Below, piece by piece: positions 12,301 through 21,983 of a stretch of 64,000 nucleotides of DNA. Position 1 is the stretch's first letter. Each line of letters begins with the position of its first letter. Made by a program: the position numbers and the translations under genes. Origin of the DNA: Elymus sibiricus (lineage: Eukaryota > Streptophyta > Magnoliopsida > Poales > Poaceae); contig CM077670.1 in the NCBI GenBank assembly GCA_039707655.1, positions 145,246,001 through 145,310,000 of the forward strand, read 5' to 3'. The notes under the pieces were generated by a model. It was not told the origin of the DNA, made no database searches, and saw only the letters and a list, made by a program, of their open reading frames with translations.

Positions 12301-13281
12301 GATGCCGGTAAAGACCATATTATGATTATCTCGACGAAACACTTGGCAATCTACTTTGGTAAATAGAACATTGAAACCAAAGTCGGCTAGTCTAGATACG
12401 GAAAGAAGATTATAACCAAGAGATTCAACAAGCATACCATTTTGAATGGAGCTATCATTGGATATGGCCACCTTACCAAGGCCAAGTACCTTACCCTTGG
12501 AGTTGTCTCCAAAAGTCACATACTTGCGTGGACCATCATTTTTAGCAAGCTCACGAAACATGTCTCTATCTCCGGTCATGTGATCGGTACATCCACTATC
12601 AAGAATCCACTCTTTTCGTCCGGCCATGTAATCTCGAAGATTTTCCATAAGACTAAGATTCCTCATGGTCTTCTCAAATTCAATATCAAATTCTTCATCC
12701 TCATCATAATAACCATGCTCAACATCATCATCATCATGCATATGATCATCACCTAGGGCAATGAATTCATTAGTTTCATGATCATGACAATGTTCAAGTT
12801 TATGAATTCTAATGGCTTCCATGATAATGTTACTAATAGTTCCAACATCTCCTTTAGCACGCATAAGATCATGAAGCTCAAACAAGCAATCATCAAAGTT
12901 AGGGTCATTAGGACTCATCTTGTGAAAAGCAATAGTCTTATGAAGAATCTCATCAAGATTCTTTAAAGAGTAATCGGGATATCGCTTTTCCATGTCATGC
13001 CATAGAGTATAAGCACATTCAAAGTTTTGCATACAACGAAGCACAACTTTAGGTAATCCTCTAATGATAAGATTGACGGTTCTAAGATTACGAAGCATGT
13101 CAATTTCCTCTTCATGAGTAGGATGCAAGGGATCAATAGGGGGCGCATAAGGATTATGAATATACTTGCTCAAGTTAAATTCATCAAAGATATCAAGCAT
13201 CTCATTTTTCCAAGCATTGTAATACTCCCCATCGAGAATAGGCACTCTACGTCTAAGACTCCCCAAACTAGACACATCCAT
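9351..13281 (-). pseudogene. Copia-2 gag-pol polyprotein, interrupted
   Basis: It starts at the ATG at 13281 (MDVSSLGSL). The order is UBN2-like gag, Asp/His-rich acidic segment, protease ILDSGCTDHMTG, pre-integrase WHRRLGHVGM, integrase (HMDLFGP, RSDNGMEF, NGVVERKN supplying D, D, E), an acidic/Pro-rich linker (about 11390-10950), reverse transcriptase with TKWVFRNK, MDIKSAFLNG and the YVDD catalytic motif, and RNase H with YSDSDYAGD and LSTAEAEYIA. A TAA near 11902, a TGA near 11393 and a TGA near 9640 interrupt the frame. It also shifts frame in the linker near 10960. All catalytic motifs are still recognisable, so decay is moderate. The gag lacks a CCHC knuckle. Confidence 0.93.
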
Positions 13282-13322
13282 CTCCCTCCAATGGTGATTA
13301 AACCAAAGCAATGGAGACCAAA

Positions 13323-13334
13323 GCTCTGATACCA
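13323..13334 (-). other. Copia-2 primer binding site (tRNA-iMet)
   Basis: The minus strand reads TGGTATCAGAGC, identical to Copia-1 and placed two bases inside the LTR end. Confidence 0.95.
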
Positions 13335-13336
13335 AT

Positions 13337-13966
13337 TGTGGGATCGAGGAGATAAGTCTAGAGGGAGGGTGAATAGACACTTAACCAACCAAAGTAGCAG
13401 TTTTTAATTTCTCTTGGAACTTAGGCAGATTTTGGCACAAGTTAAGATAACAACAATACTTCCTACACATGCATATCTAGAGATTTAGCAGCGGAAATAG
13501 TAAAGCATGCAAGTGTATGAAAAGTAAAGGGGGTAGAGTATGGAAGATCAAACGCAATAAAGACACGATGATTTTTGGCGTGGTTCCGATAGGTGGTGCT
13601 ATCGGACATCCACATTGATGGAGGCTTCAACCCACGGAGGGTAATGGCTGCGCGAGTCCATGGAGGGCTCCACCTACGAAGGGTCCGCGAAGAAGCAACC
13701 TTGCTTATTCCACCATGGCTTACGTCGACGAAGGACTAGCTTCACTCGGGGTAGATCTTCACGAAGTAGGTGATCTTCTTGCCCTTACAAACTCCTTGGT
13801 TCAACTCCACATCATGTCGGAGGCTCCCAAGTGACACCTAACCAATCTAGGAGACACCACTCTCCAAAAGGTAATACACGGTGTGTTGTTGATGAACTCC
13901 CTGCTCTTGTGCTTCAAATGATAGTCTCCCCAACACTCAAACAACTCCTCATAGATTTGGCTATGG
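13337..13966 (-). repeat. Copia-2 5' LTR, truncated
   Basis: Only the sense 3' part (about 630 of 1590 bp) remains. Similarity to the other LTRs stops at TATGG (13962-13966), where Gypsy-2 LTR sequence begins. The U3 array and TATA box are missing, so this copy has no 5' promoter. Confidence 0.9.
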
Positions 13967-15554
13967 CTTTTATATGATTTTCATGGACTAACATATTGAC
14001 CTAGTGCCCAGTGCCAGTTGCTGTTTTCTGCTTGTTTTTGGTTTTCTAGAAAATCCATATCAAATAAAGTCCAAATGCAGCGAAACTTTTTGATGATTTT
14101 TTCTGGAACATAAGAGACACTAGAAGCTTCGGGAGGTGGCCAGAAGACACACAGGGGCCCCACATGCCACCAGGGCGCGCCACCCCCCAGGCGCGCCCTG
14201 GTGCCTCGTGGGCCCCCTGTGGCCCTTCTTCGCGTGATTCCAATGCCAAAAAATCATATATATTCAGAAACACCCGAAAGTTAACCTAGATGAGTTTTTA
14301 CGCCGCCGCAAGCCTCTGTACCTCCACGATCTCATCTACAACCCTTTTCCGGTACCCTGCCGGAGGGGGGAAATCATCACCGGAGGCCATCTTCATCATC
14401 CCGGCGGTTTCCATGACGAGGAGGGAGTAGTTCACTCTTGGGGCTGAGGGTTTGTACCAGTAGCTATGTGTTTTACCTCTCTCTCTCGTGTTCTCGATTT
14501 GGCACGATCTTGATGTATCGCGAGCTTTGTTAATATAGTTGGATCATATGGTGTTTCTTCCCTCTCTATCCTTGTTGTGATGAATCGAATCTTTTCCCTT
14601 TGAGATTTCGTTATTGTTGAATTGAATATTCAGATTTGAGAACACCTGATGTATGTCTTGCATATGAATACCCATGGTGACAATGGGGTATTATATTGAT
14701 TCACTTGATATATGTTTTGGCACTCAACTCGCGGATTCCCGCCATGACATTGGGGTAATCTATGCATATGGGTTGATGCACGTTTTCATTATCTTTTCTC
14801 CGATAGAAACTTTGGGGTGCTCCTTGAAGTTCTTTGTGTTGGATTGAATATTATGAATCTAAAGTTGTTTGATGCATATCGAATAATCAACTCACAGATA
14901 CTTGTGGTGACATTGGAGTATCTAGGTGACATTAGGGTTGGTTGATGTGTTTCATATGGTGTTATTTTAGTACGAACTCTAGGGCTATTCGTGACACTTA
15001 TAGGGATGGCTCAATAGATTGATCGGAAAGGATAATTTTGAGGTGGTTTCATACCCTACAACAATTTCTATCTTATGTTCTCCGCTAATAGGAACGTTGG
15101 AGTAATTCTTTATCGCACGTCGAGGGATTGTTATATGATCCAATTATGTTAGCATTGTTGAGAGATTGCACTAGCGAAAGTATGAACCCTAGGCCTTGTT
15201 TTTAAGCATTGCAATACCGTTTGTGCTCACTTTTGTTACTTGCTACCTTGATGTTTTTATATTTTCAGATTACAAAAACCTATATCTACTATCCATACTA
15301 CACTTTTATCGCCATCTCTTCGCCGAACTAGTGCACCTATACAATTTACCATTGTATTGGGTGTGTTGGGGACACAACATATTTCTTGTATTTGGTTGCA
15401 GGGTTGTTTGAGAGATATCATCTTCAACCTACGCCTCCCACAGATTGATAAACCTTAGGTCATCCACTTGAGGGAAAATTGCTACTGTCCTACAAACCTC
15501 TGCGCTTGGAGGCCCAACACGAGTCTACAAGAACAAGTTGTGTAGTAGACATCA
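13967..15554 (+). repeat. Gypsy-2 5' LTR, lacking its first 88 bp
   Basis: It aligns with the 3' LTR from 27976 to 29545 and ends GTAGTAGACATCA. A TATATATT motif near 14249 is a possible TATA box. A GC-rich CAGGGCGCGCC stretch at 14170-14210 is slightly longer here than in the 3' LTR. Short frames within it are not genes. Confidence 0.92.
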
Positions 15555-15564
15555 AGCTCTTTTC

Positions 15565-15582
15565 TGGTGCCGTTGCCGGGGA
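15565..15582 (+). other. Gypsy-2 primer binding site (tRNA-Asp type)
   Basis: TGGTGCCGTTGCCGGGGA, ten bases after the LTR, matches the Athila-type site TGGCGCCGTTGCCGGGGA except for one C-to-T change. That site is complementary to the 3' end of plant tRNA-Asp. Confidence 0.8.
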
Positions 15583-15681
15583 GGTGAGTTCTTGAAGGTA
15601 TATCTTTAGATCTTGCAATCAAATCCTTTGGTTTCTTGTTTTATCACTAGTTTGGTTTATAAAAGAAAACTACAAAAAAAT

Positions 15682-16467
15682 ATGGAATTGAGGTTGCCTC
15701 ATATTATTCATCTTTATAATGTCTTTCTTGAAAATAAGGATTCCGATAATTGTGCTCAATTGATAGAAGAAGAATTTAATAAAATGTTTGGCATAAAATC
15801 TTTGAATGATGAGCATGATTGCAATGTTGGTAGTATGAATTCTATGAATATCCATGATACTAGTGATATGCAAAGCCATAAGCTTGGGGATGCTATGTTT
15901 GATGAAGATGATATTTTTAGTCCCCCAAGTTTTGATGAGAAAATTTATTATGATAATTGCATGGCTCCTATCTATGATGATTATTGTGATGACATGTATG
16001 CTATAACGAATAATGATAAATATGAAACTTGTCATCATGGTTTTAATTTTCAATTGGATTATGCCAATCAAGTATCTCATGATAGTTATTTTGTTGAGTT
16101 TGCTCCCACTATTATGAATGAGAAGAAAATTGCTGATGTGGAGAGTAGTAAAATTTCTATGCTTGTTGATCATGAAAAGAATGCTTTATGTGATAGCTAT
16201 ATTGTTGAATTCATTCATGATGCTACTGAAAATTATTATGAGATAGGATCATATGCTTGTAGGTGTTGCAATAATATCAAGTTTCCTGTCTATGTGTTGA
16301 AAGTTTTGAAGTTATGCTTGTTTTGCCTTCCTATGCTAGTTGATTCTTGCTCCCATAAATTGTTTGCTCACAAAATCCCTATGCATAGGAAGTGGGTTAG
16401 GCTTAAATGTGCTAGTCATATGCTTCATGATGCTCTCTTTGTGTTTCAATTCTTTACCTCTATATGA
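15682..16467 (+). CDS. Gypsy-2 internal ORF of unknown function (261 aa)
   Basis: This is an uninterrupted frame from the ATG at 15682 to a stop at 16465-16467, about 130 bp after the LTR end. The N-terminal half is rich in Asp, Asn, Met and Tyr with runs such as FDEDDIFSPPSF. The C-terminal part is Cys-rich and hydrophobic (about residues 190-245) and ends in IPMHRKWVRLKCASHML. No protease, RT or nucleic-acid-binding motif is visible. Its place suggests a degenerate gag-like product. I recall similar frames in Triticeae repeats but cannot name a domain. An open frame this long in an old element is notable. Confidence 0.55.
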   Translation: MELRLPHIIHLYNVFLENKDSDNCAQLIEEEFNKMFGIKSLNDEHDCNVGSMNSMNIHDTSDMQSHKLGDAMFDEDDIFSPPSFDEKIYYDNCMAPIYDDYCDDMYAITNNDKYETCHHGFNFQLDYANQVSHDSYFVEFAPTIMNEKKIADVESSKISMLVDHEKNALCDSYIVEFIHDATENYYEIGSYACRCCNNIKFPVYVLKVLKLCLFCLPMLVDSCSHKLFAHKIPMHRKWVRLKCASHMLHDALFVFQFFTSI

Positions 16468-19080
16468 GCATCATCTAAATCATCATGCCTAGCCAAAAGG
16501 CATTAAAGAAAAGCGCTTGTTGGGAGACAGCCCAATATTTACCCCTACTTTTTTTGTGTGCTCACATGATTAAGCTACTGTAGTAATCATGTTTTATATG
16601 TTTTATTTCAATAATGTGCCAAGTAAAGCCTTTGGGATAGTGTGGATGCTTGTTGATTTGATTCTGTGCAAAAACAGAAACTTTTGCGTCCAGTGCTGGA
16701 ATTTATATTCTGTACAGGAGCGTGAGAAAATTCTGAAATTTTTCCACAGTATTGTGTTACAATTGTTTACGTTGTCTTAATTTTTCAGAATTTTTGGAGG
16801 TACAGAAGTATGGTTTTTAAATCGCTCACTACACACTGTTCTGTTTTTGACAGATTCTGTCTTCGGTGCATAGTTTGCTTGTTTTTGTGTTTCCATAGCT
16901 TATATTGTGTAATATAAATTGTGGAAATGATAGAATACAGTAGGAATTATGTGAGAACAATTATGAATCTTGTATTGACAGTACCTAAGTGGATGATTTA
17001 TTTTTATCAAACTAACCTATCTCACGAAGTTCCGTTAAGTTTTGTGTGATTGAAGTTTTCAAGTTTTGGGGGAGATATCGATATGAGGAGAATAAGGAGC
17101 GGCAAGACCTTAAGCTTGGGGATTCCCAAGGCACCCCAAGGTAATATTCAAGGAAGACCCAAGAAACTAAGCTTGGGGATGCCCCGGAAGGCATCCCCTC
17201 TTTCGTCTTCAACACTATCGGTAACCTCACTCGGAGCCATATTTTTATTCGTCACATAATATGAGTTTTGCTTGGAGCGTCATTTTATTTTGTTGAGATT
17301 TGATTTCTGTTATCAATAATCATGTTTTGTATCTTTTAGTTCAATAAAATGCCAATTATAGTCTTTACCATGCTCAGTTTGCAAGTTCATGTGTTGCTGT
17401 TTGAAAACAGAAAGTTTTCTGTTATGTCCAGAATATTCCTGAATAGTCAGAAAATGATCAAAATCTAAATTTTTTACACATTAAGCATGAATGAGTTCTA
17501 TGTCATGTGGTAATTTTTAAGAATTTTTGGAGTTAGGGAAGTATTGATTCTTATTCCCCTTTATAGACTGTTCTGTTTTGGCAGATTGCTGTTATAGTTG
17601 CATTGTTTGCATATGTTTGCATGTTTAATGTTTCTATTTGAGGATAGGAGTATTAAATATGAAGAGGCATTTAGTATTTAATGTTTAATTATAATTTTTG
17701 TGATTTTCTACAGTAGATAATGTTAAGGTTTTGAGTTGATTTATACTAACTTATCTCACGAGTTCTTGTTGAGTTTTGTGTGGATGAAGTTTTTAAAGAT
17801 TTAGGAGAAGCCATGATATGAGAGGAATTAAGGAGACACAAGATCTCAAGCTTGGGGATGCCCAAGGCATCCCAAATTAATATTTCAATAACTCAAGCAT
17901 CTAAGCTTGGGGATGCCCCGGTAGGCATCCCACCTTTCTTCATCAACAATTATCTGTCAGTTTTGGTTGAACCTAAGTTTTTGCTTCTTCACTTGATATG
18001 CGCTATTCTTGGAATGTCATTTTATTTTGTTTTTCTTGCTGTTTGAATAAAATAATAAGATCTGAAATTTTTAAATGAGAGAGAGTCCTCACATAGCTAC
18101 CTATTTACTTAACTACTCATTTGATCTTCACTTATATCTTTTTGGAGTAGTTTGTCAATTACTCTTGTTCTTCACTTATATCCTATGAGTAAATTGTGAA
18201 AGAATTGAATATCATAAAGTTGAAATTTTATATGCTTCATATGCTTGTCCCATGGGGAGTAGTGACTTCACATACAAGAAGTATAAGTGGTAAAATTTAT
18301 TGAAAGTTAACAAACATAGCATTGGTCACTTGAACAATTCATGAAAGAATTTTGAAGGAAGAGAAATTTCACATATAAATATACTATCTTGGACATCTTC
18401 TATGATTGTGAGCCCCCATTAATTATTTTCAAGCTTGATCAAGTAATTGACGTTGGACAAGGAAGACAACGTAATGAGTTATGTTTGTTTATTCACATAG
18501 AAGTTATATTGTCATGGATCCTCTAACATGTGGTGCTTGCTTAGGATCTTTTGCTAGCCAAAAATTCGCACTAAGTAGAGATACTACTTGTGCATCCAAA
18601 AACCATTAAACCCAGTTTCTTGCCATGAGTATCCACCATATCTACCTATGGATTTAATAAGATCCTTCAAGTAAGTTGTCATCGGTGCAAAAAGCAATAA
18701 GAATTGCTCCTAAAATATGTGTGATCTTTTATTGCAAGGGAAAATAAGCGTTGTACGAACTTGTGATGGTAAAGAAATAAAAGCGATAGACTGCATAATA
18801 AAGGTTGCTATCACAAGGGGCAATATAACGTGACATTCCTTTGCATTAAGGGCTTGTGGATCCAACAACAAAAAGCGCATAACAACCTTTGCTTCCCTCT
18901 GCGAAGGGCCTATCTTTTACTTTTATGCATTTACTTTTCTGTATTTACTTTTATGCAAGAGTCATTAATGTTCATCCCTATTCTGCTCTATTTATTCTTT
19001 AGTTGGCAAGCATTATGTGGTAGGGAAAGATCCAGGCACATATATCCAGTTGAATATAGGTGATCATGAGTTATTATTGT
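16468..19080 (+). other. Gypsy-2 non-coding internal region with repeated polypurine-like hairpins
   Basis: A/T-rich DNA without a credible gene. AAGCTTGGGG, the core of this element's polypurine tract, occurs four times in two pairs (17112-17198 and 17850-17931), three of them inside perfect hairpins. Around these pairs lie diverged direct repeats (shared text such as CTAACTTATCTCACGA and GTTTTGTGTG). The stretch 18545-18985 resembles 39680-40320 of Gypsy-5. A TSD copy (ATTGT, 19076-19080) marks the Gypsy-3 insertion. Confidence 0.65.
17112..17931 (+). repeat. Repeated polypurine-like hairpin pairs in Gypsy-2
   Basis: Perfect inverted repeats: GGGGATGCC (17175-17183) with GGCATCCCC (17190-17198); GGGATGCC (17855-17862) with GGCATCCC (17866-17873); GGGATGCC (17910-17917) with GGCATCCC (17924-17931). 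A fourth, imperfect one starts at 17112. Each is preceded by AAGCTT or CAAGCTT, as in the true tract at 27874. Confidence 0.75.
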
Positions 19081-19635
19081 TGTCGGGGATATAACCCCTG
19101 GATATAACCCGCTAGGATATAACCCGCCAGGATATAACCCCTGGTCACTATGCGGCGACTTAGAAGAAAGGCTTCTACAGGTGGGCCGCGACGATCCAGA
19201 AGACCGGAGTCCAGAGGGTAAGCCGCCCAGGAGATGCCGGCTCACGGCCCAGAGCCTTTCCATCTAAGGCGCCCGAACAGTTTCCTTGTGAAATAAGATG
19301 AGTAGGAATTAGAGTATGACACGGGTTGTCTCTTCGACCCGGACTTTGTTGTAAACCCAGGGCCTCGACCTGTATATAAAGGCAAGCCCCTGAGGCGGAA
19401 AGGCTAAGTTACAAGCTCTCGAGTACTAGGTTAGCCAAGTCGCACCCTTGTAATCGAGATCATCATCAATACAACCCAAGCAGGACGTAGGCTATTACCT
19501 CCACTGTGAGGGGCCGAACCTGGGTAAACCCTTGTCTCTCGATTCCAATCAACCCCGTTCGAGTTACCACCTAGCTGTGATGGCCTCACAACTAAGTCCT
19601 TTTATGAGGACATCTGCCGTGACAAAACCACGATA
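19081..19635 (+). repeat. Gypsy-3 5' LTR
   Basis: It starts TGTCGGGGATATAACCCC and ends ACCACGATA (ACGACA in the 3' copy). The first 60 bp are four tandem GGATATAACCC units. A TATA box (TGTATATAAAGG) lies near 19373-19383. Confidence 0.94.
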
Positions 19636-19637
19636 GT

Positions 19638-19655
19638 TGGCGCCCACTGTGGGGC
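19638..19655 (+). other. Gypsy-3 primer binding site
   Basis: TGGCGCCCACTGTGGGGC follows the LTR by two bases. It is a typical plant Gypsy primer site; tRNA not assigned. Confidence 0.8.
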
Positions 19656-19854
19656 AACGCACGGTGGTTTGTGTTCTTGGAGGGATCTCTCTCAGGGATC
19701 GAGATGCTCATGATTGGCCGGATTCGGATTTCGATTGGTGGAAACCCGCCGTATCAACGACGGAGGCTACCCGCCGTATCAACGCCCGGCTCACAACGCC
19801 ACAGCAATTCATCAGGTCATTCCGAATCTACATCTGCCCAGCTACCCGACCGTG

Positions 19855-20335
19855 CCAGCTCACAACACCGCGGCCGACTCGCACGCCCCCGCCGGCTCAC
19901 AAAACGCCACGGCCGACTCGCGCGCCTCCGCCGGTTTACAATATCGCGGCCGACTCGCATTTTCATCCAACAAAAATTCCAGGTGCTATTTGCCCTATCT
20001 GTTTTTCAGTCTATGTTAATTCATCAAAGAACAATTACTCTGCCCTGTAATGTTTTTATGCAGGACAATTATTCGTCACGAAAGTGGTATTATACCGTGG
20101 ATACGGAACGCGCGCCAGCATGTTCTGTACTGGTGTTCGTCCGTGCCGAGCTGTCCGACGGACTCGCGCAAGCCGCCGCCGCCGCGGTTCAGTCTACATC
20201 AACACGCCGTGGCCGACTCGCGCGTCCGCGTCGGCTTACAGATGCCACGGCTGACTCGTGCGCCCCCGCCGGTTTACAACGTCACGGCCGACGCACGCGC
20301 CCGCCCTGGGTTACAACGCCACGGGCGACCACCGT
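19855..20335 (+). repeat. GC-rich minisatellite in the Gypsy-3 leader
   Basis: Imperfect units of roughly 35-40 bp centred on CACGGCCGACTCGCGCG and CCCCGCCGGTTTACAA occur in two clusters (about 19855-19970 and 20195-20335), separated by about 225 bp of unrelated DNA. Because of them, three frames stay open at once (Pro/Thr/Arg-rich translations), so these open frames are not evidence of genes. Confidence 0.65.
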
Positions 20336-20459
20336 GTTTGCGCTGGGTTCCCGGACGACTCCCATATCTACATCAACACACCGGATCCGCGCCCGTCTGC
20401 ACGAACTGCTCAAATGGACGCCGCCGCCCCCATGGCCCGGTTTAATCCGACAACTCTGA

Positions 20460-21983
20460 AGCAAATAAAAGACATATTATCAGCCTCTGCCTGCACCGGA
20501 TGGTTCAATGGACAGGCGCACAAGTCGCCGCCGCTGCGTTTCGGTTAACTTCAACAAACAGCCGGGACAAGCCATCGGCCGGATTACTGACACGACTTAT
20601 ACAGGGTCATCTATGACCCGCCACGGTCGACCTCAACCCTCCGCGGATTCACATCACGTTATCAACGCCAAGGACATACAATAAGTGTCGCGAAGATCAT
20701 CAACTCACCACACGCGTCTGGCTTCAATAAATTTCAGCTATCAGCTGTCAACTACATGCTGGCTTATGTTACGGCCAACTATGAAGAATCTCAAACCAAC
20801 TCCTCGAGTCGACTTAAGACTCGGGGGCTACAGGACCTGGCCACAAGGATGACCCGGCCTGCTTAATAATGGTCAAAGGAATGCGGGCTTATCTGGACAC
20901 CGGATGTTTTGCAGTAGTAGCATTGTCTCCTGTATACCCTCTGCTGAGCCTTTCCATGATCATATGGTTACTTGGGGGCTTCCAACTCATCGATTTTAGC
21001 TTACAAAACCCTTTTTACCAGGCGAAATGTCAAACTATACTTGGTTAAACCTGCCTGTTAGCAAGATGCTACTCCCTAAAAAAGTGACCCGGCGTACGCC
21101 TGATGAGTCAATCACAAAGGTGACCCTGAATTCATCAGAGTTAAAACGCTCGATTGGTTGCGTGAGAGCCGGCTTTCAGATAGATAGGACAAACCAAAAG
21201 AGGCCAAAAAGCCTACTTCCACCGGACGCGACACCAATGGTCACTTGGGGGCTTCCGACTCACCGAGTCTAGCTTTCTCACCCTCTTGACCCGGCAAATA
21301 CCGCCACATTATCTTGGTTAAACCTGCCTGTCTGCTTGATGCTACTCCGATTAGGTGACCCGGTGTACTCTCGACAAGTCAATCATCTCTATGACCCTGA
21401 ACTTGTCTTGGTTAAAACATCAGGATATGTCACGTGAGAGCCGGCTTACAGAGAGCGAGGATAAACCATGGGCTATCACGCCAGCTTCTTTGAAGCAAGA
21501 CTCGAGCCTCGAAAGCCGGTCTATACTGTTTTACCTCAGCGGCCGACTTAACATGGATATTTGTTCACGCCTTATGTTCAATTTTTACAGGGGTTTATCT
21601 TTGTTTTCTTTTTGGCCATGAGCCGCCGGATCATGGACGAGCCGGTTTGCACAAAACTCATAAACAGGTTATTTCAGACTTGTGATAACCACAAGCCGGA
21701 CAACCGTTAAGCGCCCTGGGTTATTCTAAGCATGTGTTATGCAGAGAAGGATAAACTATTGATGGTTCAAATATGACTCGCCATACTGATACTCGACGAA
21801 GCATAGTTTCTTCCCAAGGAGACCTGGCGGGTTAATATACAATTACACCAGTGCAGCTTGTTTCATTCAAAATACTACCAGCTATTCACATGCGCGAAGG
21901 CACGTTCAGCAAACAAGTATTTCCAACTATCCTATTACATAGCCACAGCTGGGTTCCATGCTATCACAGTTGTTTGGCGATAT
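20460..21983 (+). other. Gypsy-3 non-coding region with 273-bp tandem duplication
   Basis: No gene is seen. Two diverged units (about 20971-21243 and 21244-21516) each start CTTGGGGGCTTCC and share TTGGTTAAACCTGCCTGT, AGATGCTACTCC-like text and GTGAGAGCCGGCTT. An extra GGGGGCTAC copy at about 20829 follows a short hairpin (CGAGTC/GACTCG). Confidence 0.6.

Larger units (their letters stand above)
6040..13966 (-). mobile_element. Copia-2: nearly complete Copia element
   Basis: On the minus strand the order is a truncated 5' LTR (13966-13337), primer site, gag-PR-IN-RT-RH (13281-9351), a 1.7-kb non-coding stretch, polypurine tract (7643-7631) and a full 3' LTR (7630-6040). The domain order is Copia. 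It inserted into the RNase H region of Gypsy-1, and its right end was lost at a junction with Gypsy-2. The target duplication cannot be checked because the right flank is gone. Confidence 0.93.

Noticed and set aside
19671..20459. 262-codon plus-strand frame in the Gypsy-3 leader
   Set aside because: Open because of the GC-rich minisatellite; three frames are open together and none shows a gag motif.
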